Assembly: GCF_014805625.2 (NCBI RefSeq)
Contig: NW_023998423.1
Span: forward strand, 16,697,921-16,761,920
Direction of reading: 5' to 3'
DNA from: Glossina fuscipes
Lineage: Eukaryota > Arthropoda > Insecta > Diptera > Glossinidae
Length of the DNA: 64,000 nucleotides
In this document: in pieces, positions 1-13,609 of the stretch
How positions within the stretch are numbered: the first letter of the stretch is position 1
Layout: every line of letters starts with the position of its first letter
Notes under the pieces: model-generated
Databases searched by the model: none
What the model was told of the DNA's origin: nothing
What the model saw: the letters and a program-made list of their open reading frames with translations, nothing else
Translations under genes and position numbers: made by a program

Positions 1-1195
1 CCTGGGAATAAGAAGGAGGCTACGCAGGTACCAGTTTACCTGTCAAAGCGGCAAATCCATTACGACGGGAATTTATGAGGTGACCGATATCATTGAGAAG
101 GTAATAGACGCCAAACAAATGGCTCTCGTTGCCTTTATTGACATATAAGGGTGCCTGCGATAATACGTCACACTCGGCTATAGAAAAAGCCCTGGCAAAC
201 AAAAACTTTCCAAACCTGATTATCTTTAACTGTCAGGGCCAATAGAAAGTGCCGCCAAGGGGCGTGCTCTCTCCTCTTATTTGAATTGTAGCCATACATG
301 AACAGCTAGTGAACTTAAAGGACTCAAAATACTAGGTTATGGAGAGGATTTGGCGATTTCTGTGGTGGGCGGACACGAACAAACACTTCCTGAATGCGTG
401 CAAAACGCCCTAAGTGTACCTCAAAAGTAGTACGAGGTTAAGGGACGGCCATGGTGCCTTTCTCGAAAAAGAGGAAATTAACATTATAAAACGTCCACCA
501 GCGGAATGTTCTCCTTGACTTTTCAAATGAACTGAAATACCTCGGTGTCTATTTTGACAGAGGTTTGACGTAGAATCCTCATTTAAGAAGACTTACTCAA
601 AAGGCGACCAGAGCGCTCTTTGCTTGCCAACACCTATACGGGAAAATATGGGGTAGCAGCCAAAAGTGATTTACTGATCTCATAATAGTATAATCCTTCC
701 CATGCCAACCAAGGCAGCTTTGCCCTGGTGCTCTAAAATAAAGCAAAAAACGGCGGCGACGACATTGGAAAAAACCAACGTCCCGCTTGCATTGGTCTGA
801 TCAAAAGCGTGCAAATGGCAATACAAAATATCATAAAATCTTCCGGTAGGACACATAAATTATAAAAACTAAGAAGAAGCGACCTACGTTTAGTCATGGG
901 CTTCTATATAGGTCGTAATTCCCTTAGGTACCAGCTGAAAAGTATGGCTGTGTCCAATACCGATTTATGCAGATTCTGCCATGGGACGAGTCAGACATCC
1001 CATCATATTCTATGTGAACGTGAAACTATCTGCAGGATCAGATACCAAGTGTTTGGCGAGCATTTCGCCACACCGGACACGGTATGATACTCCGATTCAA
1101 AGAAGGTTTCAAGATTGAAGGCATGCTAAAGATAATTGTAAAACTGGAGGGTAAGCGGCACGGGCGAGTACAATACATCATCTAGGAGGCTGTAC
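1..1195 (+). mobile_element. Decayed non-LTR retrotransposon (LINE) pol fragment, reverse transcriptase to C-terminus
   Basis: Translation in shifting plus-strand frames recovers consecutive pieces of a LINE reverse transcriptase. Near 32-140 there is a palm/finger segment (QSGKSITTG ... ALVAFIDI). Near 178-240 comes the next segment (AIEKALANKNF). The catalytic box lies at 338-349, reading YGED where active enzymes have YADD or FADD. A thumb-like segment occurs at 529-660 (LKYLGVYFD, then KATRALFACQHLYGK). A C-terminal Cys/His segment is at 896-1087 (CRFCHG ... HHILCER), with the expected last Cys replaced by Arg. Frameshifts and stops separate all of these pieces, and the left part is cut by the window edge, so the copy is dead. 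The segments resemble R1/LOA/I-type elements, but I cannot place the clade. No open frame runs through it. Confidence -1.
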
Positions 1196-1213
1196 GGATT
1201 GACCATGCATTCA

Positions 1214-1821
1214 ATAATAATTTGTCCCTTCCGATTTGGTAGTGATAATAATACAAACTTGCACATCGATTTCATTATAGCGGCAACGAATCTTCGAACG
1301 ACTAATTACAAAATTCCGTTGGCACTCCGCTATAAATCTAAATTAATAGTTGGTCAAATTTTACTAATCATTGGTACCACAATGTTAGTGGTTTGCAGTT
1401 GGACAGCACTTGAGTCTATTAACATGCTTATGGGCGATAAAGACTTATAAAAGATCAAGAATGGTTCTTTAAATATGACTTTGCCATATGCTGGTTTCTC
1501 AGAGCCATCGCCTGCCCGAAAGTATAAATATTATGACAAAGTCTATAGGATAGCTTTGAAATATTTGGTGAATTAAGTTTGAAAGAATTTTCCGATTTTT
1601 TCGAATAAAAGAAATTTTAAGTTGTTGCGGTGACGCAGAGTTTTTCTTACTATACTCATAGTCTTTAGTCAAACTTAGTTGCTGTTTGGAATAATCAATG
1701 CCTGAATGAATGTGCTTTCAGCAGGAGAATAGAATCTTATGAACGTTCGGTCGTTTTTGATGTCTACTGCAACGACAAGGAAGGCAGACATGTACTTATC
1801 TCTTATGTTAAATATTATTTG
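1214..1821 (+). pseudogene. Pseudogene of ubiquitin-activating enzyme E1 (Uba1-like), C-terminal part
   Basis: The frame from about 1214 reads DNNTNLHIDFIIAATNLR, followed by NYKIP, then RYKSKLIVGQI, a good match to the second adenylation half of E1 enzymes (family pattern HIDFI.AASNLRA.NY.IP....KSKLIAG.IIPAIATTT). After an in-frame stop at 1448-1450 the similarity continues as KIKNG ... GFSEPSPARKYKYYD. It then shifts frame near 1552 (FEIFGELSLKEFSDFFE) and reappears at 1741-1821 as ERSVVFDVYCNDKEG ... SYVKYYL, the E1 ubiquitin-fold C-terminus. The active-site Cys region and everything N-terminal are missing. The order is collinear with no clear intron, so a retro-copied, 5'-truncated pseudogene is likely. 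Some divergence between 1640 and 1730 obscures the alignment. The product would not be functional. Confidence -1.
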
Positions 1822-4800
1822 CCTTTGAAGGGCGACATCTCAAGAATAAATTTGTGTAAACAACTAAATACAGAACTTTTAATGTATTTAATAACATTTT
1901 TTATATGCACTCTTATTATCTAGAAGTTATTGTTTTAAGCAAACTTTGAGAGTTTAAGAATATTTGTTCAGAATTTTCAGAAATTGTAGTTCCATTTTTC
2001 ATTATCCGATGGAGTGTCGCATGATCCTTTATTGTTGCAAGGTTTTCAGCGGATTTACTTAATGAAACGAGAATAATTTGTAATAGATGCGAAAACAATG
2101 AAGGGAACGGGAGGATATCTGCAGCTCTCTGTCTGAAACATTAAATCTTAAAATTCAATTTTTTTTAGATTAAGAAATAATTATTGGTTTATAAGGCAGT
2201 TGACCCTCAATGTTCATGTTCCCTTATAAGTTATAAATATCAGTTGATGGAAAACCATAGAAGCTGTGTGATATTCATTCCACTGTGTGCGAGAATCATT
2301 GTAATCTGCAGATATTTCACTCAAAATATAGATATGTATGGGATTGATGGTATCTATCGCGGCGTTATAATTTTATCTAGACTCTGCGTTTGGAAAACCT
2401 AGTAGGTTTTCAAGGAGGTTTATTTAAGGATATTGATGGAAAGTTTGAAAAAAAAGAACGGACAACTTTGGTACTTTGCAAACACTCCAACTCTATCAAG
2501 ATGACGACCTCAAGCCTAAGCATGGCTTAATTTAAGAATGGCTCATGTATAGCAGCCTCAACCAGGCATGAACCCCATCGGAAATGTGTGGTAATAAGGT
2601 GTGGCGTTTCAGATGAAAATATATTCTTCCAATAAATAAAGTATTTTTTGGGTAAAGCGTTTAAATAAAAAGTTTTGCACAAAATCTAATCTAATGTTCC
2701 TAGTACTTAGATTTGAGTTTATAGCCTTTCGTCGTATTCTGGGCAATATCGCAGATATGACGGTAGTCGGAGGGCGTTTGTTTGCTTACAGTTTTCCTAA
2801 TCTTTCATTACAACATTTTTTTTGGATATTATTGCGATCACTATTCCGGAGTATCAGTTTTAATACAAAGCCACAAATACTATGAGAAGAAAACACATAG
2901 TCCCTTCTACTGACAAATCCAGAATAAGTCGTATTACCAGTGCAAAAAGCATTTTCATAATTCCAGTATTTAGGGTTCTTGCAAGGCATAGGTGAGTTTC
3001 TTTCGTAGTGCCCACTTTATGTCACAACGACTATGCTTGCTTTGCTCAAATAGCGGACGGTAACTTGACATCCCTTTTTGAAAAAGCAGCCAATTGAAAA
3101 AGAATGCAAATAGTCTCTGACTTTTTCTCCTCTCTTTTCTGCTGTTTTTCTTTTTCCTGAAACATCTAAACATCTTCGAAAAACTCACCCATAACAAACA
3201 TAAATAACACAATAGGATTATGATTTTGAAAGTAAACAATTTGTAGTCTATGGATTCGAAACTCCATGCAAACTACATATACAAAGATACATTTACTTAG
3301 AATGTAAGGAGCGTTGCAAATGAAATGCAAGCAAGCCAGAAATGAATTAAACACTAAAAAAAAAATATACATTTGCTGTTGGAGGTACGAACCGTTCCGT
3401 CATCATTCAATAATGGTTGAAAAATAAAAGTATAAGGAAAACATGAAAAGAGGTTAACGTCATTGTTTTGTGATACTCCAAAAGACCGACTATAGCAACA
3501 ACAACAATGACCGCTGATACGTATCCCTCAGTTATTTTATGCTGTTGTTTAGATAGACATATGAATCTTTGTATGGCATCATACACACGCATTTAAGGGT
3601 AAACTGATTGCAGTTAATGCTTGTAAATAATGAAGAAAAAAATGTGATATTTTTCATTTTATTTATTCAATTATGTCCATGAAGAGGTTCTGATTCCACT
3701 TTTTTCCCCCCTCTTTTCTCATTGTAAGAATGCGCTCTGTAGGATACTGTTTTATTTATTTATCTCTTTTTTCGATAAGAGGACTTAAGTGCCAGTCAGC
3801 TTTGGAGGGGTTTGAAATTGAAATTCCATTTCATATTTGACTGTTAATATTGAAGTGCTCGTACACGTATTCGAGTTATAGTGTAAATGGTGGTGAAAAT
3901 TCATTTCATGCGATTCGCTTTAAATTTACTAATTGACGACAAGGTCAATCACGAAATAAAGCATTATATTAGCTGATCTAAAAAATATTGAACTTCCACT
4001 ACGAAAATCTTTGCGCATTAATTTGATTCGTAAACATAGTAGGTGTACTAGATGTTCAAATGAGTTGGTTGCTTCATAAAACGTCCTTGTAGCTTTCTTT
4101 CTTTCAGGTGTAAATAACTTAGACATAGATGTTTGAACGATTTAAACTTCAGTTGTTCACAAGCTGTCTTTCATTGTATATCAAAATTTAAAGAATTGGA
4201 TATCATTTACGATGCTGCGTTTTTCTGTGCTTTTTAATTGGATTAACATGAAAAGCAAAGTGCGGCTGACGCTATAGAAATGTTTAAATTGGATTCGAAT
4301 GAAAAATCAGTAAGCTACGAAACAGTTAGAGAGTTAGAGAGAGAAAACCATGAAAATTCGTATACGCCCGCGCGTCAACACAGTAAAGGCGACCTAGGCA
4401 CTATTTTTCAGCTTAGGCTGAGAATTTTTACCGCACACGCTATATTCTCCAGATCTGTTTCCTTCTTTTTAGGCCTTGGTTCAGACCGATGCAGTCAAAT
4501 TTAGCGAATCAACATTTTGAATTTTTGTAAAAATGGGTCAACGACTATTTCCCCTCGGAAATTTCTAACACCGGGGGACTCGATAAGTGACAAAAGAAGA
4601 CCTATAATGATGATGAGTACTTCGATTATTAATCTTTGCACCGATTATATTTTAAATAAAGTTGAATTTCATCAAAAATCGGTACAAACTTATTGGTACA
4701 CCTAATATATATTGAGATTTTATTTGGCTTAATATTTTTTTGAATATTACTAGCAATAGCGATCACGCATTCGATGTTTCTTTATAGGCGATCCATTTGA

Positions 4801-6300
4801 TTCCATAAACTGGCGAATAATCTAAAATCGTAGTTGACTGAAGCATTGACTGCGTTAAAGTTCATTTTAGTTGTTGTTTAGTTTCTTCACATTTTTTTTG
4901 CTCTTGCCTACGTTCATACCAGCAATGACTCGTTGGAAGCCGTAAATTAAGATGATAAAAAAAAAAAAAAAAACCGATAAAAACCGCAAAGAAACATTAC
5001 ATTTTCACTCATAACGTCATTATTACCAATCAAACCCAGATGTATGTGCACACATATGTGTCTTAACGTCTCATGTTGAGTACGTACATGTGTGCGTAAT
5101 AAAAACAAAAACTCTTATAATGAAACTTTTACCCAATTGATCAATGCTTGTTGAAAAGGGTTGATTGCTTGTTTTGTTGTTTGTGTGAGTCTGTGGCTAT
5201 ATGTTGGCATGTGGGTTTTATGATTATTAAAAACGAAAAAAAAAAAAAAATTCTTAAACTGTGAGTTTGTCTGACATATGTTTAGTGGTAATAACGTGAT
5301 GAATAGGTAAAGCAAACCTTTGCCTACCTGTATACCTAGCAGGAGAAAACGTTCTGTAAAACAAGTGCACAAAGCAACTTGCGTTTACAACGAATGTTGT
5401 GCAGCCTCAGCAAATTAAACTTCTTCAAATTGTCGGTACTTTTAAGAGATTGCCCCAGGTTTTACTTCTGCCATGAAATAGGTTCAATGTTATGCATAAC
5501 TAATAGGCTGCTATCTTTCGGAACAATATTGGAATGTTCTCACCTTCTAATGATGAGACTAAGATTGGTTCCTTCAAGCTGATCAAACAAGTTGCTTTTG
5601 TATTCATTTATTCTCTTTCCCACCAACTCTTTTTGGACCAGTCTATGATTTCTTAGAAAGCGAAAAGATTTATAGGGATTTAAAACTATCTGTGCTCACC
5701 AATTACTTACTTAGCAGTTAAAGTTTTTTCCACTTCTTTGCGGTTCAAGGTTTTGTAAGCATCAGAATAATTTGTTGGTTAAAGTTTCGATTGTGGAAGA
5801 GCAGAATTTGTAACAATGTAAACTATCAGTTTTTATCAAAATGTTATACTATACTGCCTGTAGAGAAGCCGACAAAAAGGAGTTTGAAAGTTCCCTGTTC
5901 ACCCTAACCTAAAGAATGGAGATATTCAATTAACAACTTCTTAGCAACTTTAAATGTAAAAACAGTAGAGGAAGACCTTTCGCGGATTTGCAGTGCCGCC
6001 AATAAACTGAACTATATGCCTAATGTCAAAATATGTTGTAAGTTCTAAAGTTTATTTAAGCAAATTTTCATAATTATGTTCAGTCGGTAAAATTTGACCA
6101 TGTGGTCAGTTGTGTAATGTTTCACAATTCAAGAACCTTCGATTGAAAAGTCTCTTGTCAGTGAAAATAGTGAACGGGTTAAGACGGAGACATTAAACAT
6201 GCATTTGAAACTGAATATGTCAGAGGAGTATGAGAATTTTCAATGTTTTTGGGAACATATAAAGAGAAACAGAAAAGGAATTTTGGCAGGAAAGGTAGGA
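1822..6300. other. Gene-free AT-rich stretch
   Basis: I see no coding region with family similarity, no tRNA and no clear transposon. Open frames here are short (at most about 90 codons) and look random. Minor features are A/T homopolymers such as that near 4959-4974. Confidence -1.
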
Positions 6301-7100
6301 ATAGGAGGAACCAACATGTCTATCTCCAATCCCCTCAGCTACCTACTCATATATTCTTTCATCATTTATTCTACCATATCTCTGTCCTTCCATTTGCAAA
6401 TGGTAATATATACCTGTTTTATTATCATCATTGTTTATCATCATCTTCCGTTTTCTTTTTCTTGCATATCCTTTAGTTCCGGTTTCCACTCGATATTTTG
6501 CTATCCACTGTTCATTTGTTAATAATCAGTAAATTTCCAGTAGTACATATGTCTCCCTTTATCCGGTTTTTTACCCGATGTTTCGGCATTAGCCTCTCCT
6601 TCCATATGTCTTCCTTCCTATTCATCTATCGTCTGATTTATATCTCCGTCTTTCAGTCACCGCTCCAGACGCATAGTCTACAATTTGCTTCCCATCCCTC
6701 TCTGCTCATATCGATTTTTAGTCTACCGGGTTGCATAATACCCTGATTTGTTATCCTGCCTGTCAGTCTACGAACTTATTTATCTCATCTTCTGTCTGCT
6801 TAACTTATATTCTTGCTTTTCTTATAGACTATGTCGGACTTGTCTACCCCACAATCCGTTTATATTTTCACCTATCCACTCGCTTCTCCCTATCTTGCTG
6901 TATTCTTGGCTCTTTAACATCTTGGGCTGCTATTTGGTTGGCTTGCTGGTTGCTATTTCCCACGTCTACTTATTCGCCTATCTACCCGCTTTACTATGTA
7001 TTAGTAAGAGTATTCTTTTGTTCTTGCACCTTCCAATATCACTAATTGCTATTCCTTCTAGTATCATATCTCTTTAGCGGCCTTTCCTTTTTGTCCACCT
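6300..7100. repeat. Pyrimidine-rich low-complexity stretch
   Basis: The plus strand is strongly biased to C and T, with recurring degenerate words such as CTATC, TCTTTC and CTATTC. Several overlapping plus-strand frames of 77-109 codons are open here. They are explained by the shortage of purine-containing stop codons and encode only Ile/Leu/Phe/Ser/Tyr-rich composition, so I do not call a gene. A decayed CTAT/CTGT-type simple repeat is the likely origin. Confidence -1.
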
Positions 7101-7598
7101 TCATTACATACAGGAAGGCAGTTGATTTCAAATACTACAACAAATGTTATTATTAGACGAACAATAACTAATTTATCTCTATGGTTATGTATCCACGTTA
7201 TTGTAAAGGCATACACGCAAGGAGGACAGTATACTTAGTGAACTTAAGTTTTGGAGACATTAATGTTTTGCTTGATGAATTCTACACATGGATGATACGC
7301 TTTATTCTTAGTTTCGAAATCTAGCGATGTTTGTGTATGAAGTATGCCTGGTCGGTAAAGGTTATTAACTTTATAAAGCAAATTAACTAATTAGCCAGAC
7401 AGGTTGAAATTGGTTATTATATTAGAATATCTAAAAAATATTGAGCCTAATAATGAACGCAATGTCGGCTGTCGCATTTATGCTCAGGGGTATGAACTAA
7501 ATGAAGAAAACACATTTTTTCTTATTTTTTAGGTTTTTCAAAAAACAAATTTTTTTGTAATATAGTACGATAAAGTCTATAAGAAAAGCAAGAATATA

Positions 7599-7698
7599 NN
7601 NNNNNNNNNNNNNNNNNNNNNNNNNNNNNNNNNNNNNNNNNNNNNNNNNNNNNNNNNNNNNNNNNNNNNNNNNNNNNNNNNNNNNNNNNNNNNNNNNN
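7599..7698. other. Assembly gap, 100 N
   Basis: A run of exactly 100 N, the usual placeholder for a gap of unknown size. The last 25 bases before it (7574-7598) are the exact reverse complement of a segment starting at 6809. Confidence -1.
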
Positions 7699-10600
7699 AT
7701 CGTTTGGAATGAAATTCATTTAAAATACAACTCATTAGAAAATAAAGTCAATGATAATACGAAAGATTTGTCGATAACTTTACCCTTTGTTGACATGAGT
7801 CAACAGCGTAATCTGTAGTTAGTTAGTATATATTATATAAACGATTTATTTCTATACATTTTAGAGATGACAGCCAAAGGTCGGAAAAATAAAAGTAAAT
7901 CTTCGAACGGATGACATAAATTGTGTATCATTAGAGAAGCAAGAACATTAAGATTATCGTTAAATCATTAAAAGAGTTTTAACTAAAAATAAAATAAAAC
8001 ACATAAAAAAAAAAAAATTGTAAACAAAATGAAGTGAAAACATTTTCCTAAACGGGTGGTAAACAAAATAAAGTTGGAAAAAAAAAATTATTTCTTTGAG
8101 ATAAGCATTACATTGAAAAAGGAAAATTAAGCAAACAATAAGTGAGTGATATGTAACAGATGCTGTTTATAATCAGGCACAATAGACAAATTTCAAATTG
8201 CAAATGCAGACAGATTTAGTTTTCATTCCATCTCCCGTGATGGAAACCTAATAAAGCGTCGTCTGACTGCTGGAAATTATTGTCAAGAATTGCACAGCAA
8301 TCATAATCTGTAACGGTATGCAAACAAAATAATGCCAAACTTCGAAATGATAAAAGGAAGATAATTGAAATATAAGGAAACATGATCACCTTTAGTACGA
8401 ATCTTTGACACCCATCATGTAGATCTAAAACTTATCGGTTTCATTACTGTTTGGGTATTTGGGAAGCTGTGAACGAATGTTATTTGCCATAAGCAAATTT
8501 GTTTGACAGCCGAGAGCTGTGGCTATCTCTATCTCATTGTAAATATATACTCTTTTTGTCCGTGAATAATGCGTACACTTTGTGCACAATTTAAGATTAA
8601 CGGGAGACTCGTTACGTCCAGTAGACGTACCTCGGAATTAGGAAGATGTCCGGAAATAAGATTTACTTTTTACTAATCATGCCGAATTAATGAAACTGTC
8701 GTTGTCTTTAGGGTATTTACCCAATACAACGACCTGCACTTTGTAGGGAATCGAAGATTAACAAGTAACTTTTTATCCTGAATATTGTTGTTGTAAAGAA
8801 TAGAATGTGTTAATATCACTATTGTGGTCTCAAAAGGCTGCCATGTTTTTACCAGTTAAATAGGTTTCTTTTCTCTTCTTAATAAAGAATCTTCAAATAT
8901 GAAAAAAAACCCAAATGTAAATCATATTATCGGACAAAGGGATTACTACGTAATCTACATTTAACGCTCACTTATGATTGTTACAAATACAGTAAGAAAC
9001 TTAGTACTTTTGCCGATAGCATATAGAGAACTGCACTTTAGGGAGAGATTAAGCAAGAACATAGTTAAAGCAGATATTTTATTTTTCACACAGCATGGGG
9101 TGAATAAGACTAACAATACGGTTGCAAATGAATGAATAAGGAAAACTGAATTGACAAAAGAAACTGATGATGACAAAATAGATGGAAATCAAACCTAAAT
9201 TTTGTCTAACTTTGCCAACATTAAAAGGGAATAATGCAGCAAGTGTTGTGGGTGGATGCGTTACCGAAATAATTATATTACGTGCGAGGGGAAAAAGATG
9301 CTCTAAAAATGTTTCACTCTTGAAAAGCAAAGAAAAGTAAGGAATATTTTTTTTTTTTGCACTTATTATTGAATTCAAAGGACAATTATGTTAAAGAAAA
9401 CGGAGGGATGGTTCTGCCATACATAAACCAAAGATTATATTTCGTCATATTACCAAGCACTAAAACGAAAGACTTCCGAATAGAAATATGGTAAACTTTA
9501 GTTTCCCATACGGACACCTGCAGTTGTTTAACTGATATTTATGTGTTACTTGCAACTAGTCGGTAAAAACACCTTTTGTCTCAACACGAACAGTGGAAAA
9601 GAAATAGATTTCCAACTTAGAAACCAGCAAAAGATATTTCTCAGGTTCACACGCGTCTAACACGCGTAAGATTTTTCTTTTTCATTTTTACCCTTACCCT
9701 AAGGCTAGCCCTTAAATAGAATTTATGATTTTCAAAGACGAATATTGAAATTGAACACCTTCTGCTCCAAAGAGATTAAGAGTAAAATATTTCTTTACAA
9801 CTTTTTTTGTTTTTATCGGTTCTGCATCAAGTACATGTCAGGTTATCCGGTGCAAGACATATTTTGCTTTTATATTATTTTAAGTAATCATTCATCAATA
9901 AGCCGGAGTTTTTTATTGAAAGTGTTTACCTACCTGAGAACATATGCTTTGACACGCTTACTAAGCTGTTGTTTACATTAAAAACATGTTCGTATACGTG
10001 CGTATGTGTTAAGTTGTTGCGTTTTCTTTTTTTCTTTACAAACTTCAATCATTGATGATCGAAAACATCAACATAAGGCGTCATACGATGATTTCTTTAA
10101 CCGATTAGTTTTTATGCATTAAAAAAAAAAAAAAAACAAACAAAAATTTCCCGCAAAAGCAACATATGCTTAATTGCAATGCGCTGCACAGTGTTCCCCT
10201 TGCAACCCATTATGCACAGAAGTTCATAACATTTTTTATAAGCTCTTATCCACACACATTGCTACCTGAGTTGCAATCAACTTGGCGCCACACACCATGG
10301 TATACATGCATGCATTAACATATGCGTAAATATGTATGCAATTTTGTGGTGGAAACATTTGTCTACAGAAAAACTTGCTGGTGAAACCGTTGGGATTTAA
10401 AATTCACAGAATGAACTTTGTTGAGAAATATGAATATTTGAACAAATGGAAAGCAGATCACAGTAAAGAAAAAAAGACTATGTAAAGCCTCCTCTCTTTG
10501 AACTTGGCATATACGAGGTGCATTTGAAACAATTTTATGGTCGTCTTAGTTGCCGATTCCAACTATTTTCGTTATAAAAGCTTAAATACCAAATACTAAA

Positions 10601-13217
10601 TCGACTCTGACTTGTTTCACAACAGTCTTAAGATCAATGCTGAAAACCTCCAATTCAAGTTAATTTGTCGCAAAAGTAGACTGGATACGACCGTTGCGCA
10701 GTAGTCGTTGCCAGCACATGCTTTTATTGAGTTTCCTTTAAGGAGATTTTGAAATCAAGGTTCCTTAAGTATCAACAACCTGAGTTTAGTAATACGCGGT
10801 TTCCTAATCGTGCACCATCTTATGTTCGTGGTCTTTTGCAATAAAGTTATGATAAGTGCGAGAATTTTCAGTTGTCGATTAACTTTAGTCGTTTCTTTAT
10901 TCTCGCAATAATCTAATTTTTACACAATTCACACCTAAAGTGCTTGAGAAGCTAAGGATTTTGGCCCTCATTATTATTTTTTCGTATATTCCTCAATATT
11001 CTCTTTTCATGGCTGCATCATATGTTGTGAACAGATTTCACAAGGCACGGAATTATTCGCTTGTAGCGATCATTGTAAGGCAGTAACTAAGAGGTAGCCC
11101 GTGTAAGGTAGGAAGGTGTTTGGTAAGAAATATCGAAACCTGTATTGTTTTGTGATTAAAATGGCGATTTCGTCTGTGATTTGATAAAATGTGTTTTCCT
11201 TCGTTAAGGTTAAGTTTATCTAGAAAAATTTGTTAAACCGGAAGTTATGTTATTATTTTCTTCTTTTAACTTCTTTTCTCTGTCATATTTTCTCTGCCAG
11301 CAAATAAATCTGTAGAGAAAAGAATTTCTTTCCTCCCGGGATAGTTCACCACATATAAAACCATCATTTAAAGTTAGCTGGTCAGCTTCGATATCCCCTC
11401 CGTTCTCATGTGGTTTCTTATCCTTAACTAACTTAGAAAGTAATGTAATACAAAAGTTAACAAACTATAAGACAGACTGACATGCCTACACCTAAACGTG
11501 TAGTTAAAACAAAGTTGCGATTTCGACCTTCGGAATGCCAATTGGTCAATAATTGTTCCCGTGATGACATGCAGCGGTCATCTCTCACAAAAAATCTTTA
11601 TTAATTAACGATAGTGACATCTCTCAAAAGACTCCTATCAAAATTCCATCTCGTGTCTACCATTTGTTTACGAGTAGCAGTATCGCTAGATACGTTACGC
11701 AATAAAGAAAAAAACGACTTTCGTGTGACAACTTGTTTTTTATGGTAAAAAATACCATTCAAACTCGGCATTACCTTGAAGAGTTTTATGACGAACATAA
11801 TCAAAATTTTTCAATAGTTTGCCAATTTCAAGCGAAGTCATACAAACCTCGATGATACTTTAAGCAGTGGACGTTCAAAAAAATGTGAATAGTTGGAGGA
11901 TATATCTGACATAATCACTACCTCTTATGAAAATTCATGTCAGACAACTGCTTTCCAAATAAGTGCAATGTTTACTCCTAGCAGAATAAAAACATTGTGT
12001 TACAAGACTGTGACTACAATCAACAAAACTCTTCTGAGACGATAAGTTATCAGGCAATTAATTCTTCCCTGAGTATAAACTCAATCTGCTACGACTTTTA
12101 GAGGGTAAGTTAACTTAATCAAGTCAACTTAATCATTGCCATCATTTGTTTCTGGGTCAAGTTAAAGAAGGCACTTAATGACTATTTGCTTACAATGCGC
12201 CACATTGAGTGATTATAACGTTATAAAAATGACTAACATTTGAAAAATTTGATAAAAGAAGAGTTAATTAACCTCGATATGGAAAAAGGTTTTCAAAATC
12301 TGTTCGTATACTCAACTAACTTGATATCAACACATTGTTGAGTAAATTGCTGGGTAACGCCTTCAAAGAAACCGAAAAAATCTGTAAGCTCAGCAAGGGT
12401 GGAAATCCACCAATTTGTTCGACTGCCTGTCCTCTCAGGAACGGCTAGAAAGTACTCACTTCAAGATTTAGAGAAATTTCTTCTTTTACATCAAGTTGTT
12501 TGTTGCATTTAACACGACTTAAATATTCAAACGCTTAAGATTAAGAAATATTTTAAGCGAAGAGATGAGATCACATTTTCTAATAATTCGCTTAAGCAGC
12601 TTAAGATTGAGAGCTTTACGTGAGTGAAACGGCGAGGATTTTAAAAGCATTTGTGAGATAAAGTTTCCGTCCTTCAATTATCTTTCACCAATGGATGGAG
12701 TAATTTGAAGCACAATTATATTGTAAATGGCGTCGTATCTGATTTACTACACAAGATGTCCATCAACGAAATAATTGCCAAGAATCGTTTATTGGTTTTT
12801 TTTTTTTTGTTTTTTTTTTTTTTTTTGGAAAACTCACAGAATATGAACGTGATAAATATACCATTTCTAGGATTATAAAAGTGCATCATGAATTTATGGC
12901 TTACTTAACGCAGACATCAATACAAAATATCGTCTATGTATCACAAACTCTTGCAAAGACAATAGAGAAGAGCCAGACTAGAACGTTTAGTGTCAACACA
13001 GACTTTTATAAAACAATTGAGAATCAACCAATTTTCCACAATTGTTTTTATGTTTTTCAATGAAATCCCCCCTGAAGACCTTGAGAAAAATGTTCTATCA
13101 TGTTACATTAAGGCGACCGCATTAAAGAGTTTTGTCTCTGCTTAATGAGAGAAATCACTTAATATTCAAAGCAATTTTATTTAATGGCTTTACTTCAATC
13201 TTATTTAATAGTTTTTT
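7699..13217. other. Gene-free AT-rich stretch
   Basis: No open frame with recognisable family similarity, no RNA gene and no clear repeat ends were seen. Homopolymer and poly-T/G tracts occur, for example at 12798-12826. A minus-strand frame at 11601-11804 was examined and not recognised. Confidence -1.
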
Positions 13218-13609
13218 CTTACTATACCCTACCATCGCTTGTGGTGCAAGGGTATGGTAAGTTTGTACGAATGTATGTAACACCCAAAAGGAATTGAGAT
13301 AGACTGGACTTTTCATACACTGAACAATTCAGAATCATTTCGTAATTTGGCCTAAACTTGGTGTTCTTCCGTCCGTCTTCTTTTCTATAGGTCGTAATTT
13401 TCCAGATATTTTGATGAAATTTGGTGCAATGACGTATTTTAACCCAAACTTGTGTTGATGGATTACTTTTTCAACCACTTCCCACTTTTCCGGTGGCAGC
13501 GGCACCGCCTTATTTTGAACACTCGATATATAGTACTGCAGACTGTAGAATGATGTAGCGTGTTTAATAGTTGGCCGTGCCTCACTATAGTGTTTTTACT
13601 CGTTTTTTG
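13218..13609 (+). mobile_element. DINE/Helentron-like dispersed repeat copy
   Basis: The copy begins with TATACCCTACC followed by a short dyad (TTGTGGTGCAAGGGTAT). It continues through a body containing AACACCCAAAAGG, TTCAGAATCATTTC and the GTCCGTC core. It ends in the family's 3' signature, TGTTTAATAGTTGGCC then CACTATAGTGTTTTTACT. The same order recurs at several other places in the window. The architecture resembles the fly INE-1/DINE-1 family of non-autonomous Helitron relatives; that assignment is by pattern only. Confidence -1.

Noticed and set aside
6199..7077. Several overlapping plus-strand frames of 77-109 codons
   Set aside because: The DNA is pyrimidine-rich, so stop codons are rare in plus-strand frames; the predicted peptides have no domain and only biased composition.
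11601..11804. Minus-strand frame that slightly recalls a transposase
   Set aside because: No catalytic motif could be aligned.
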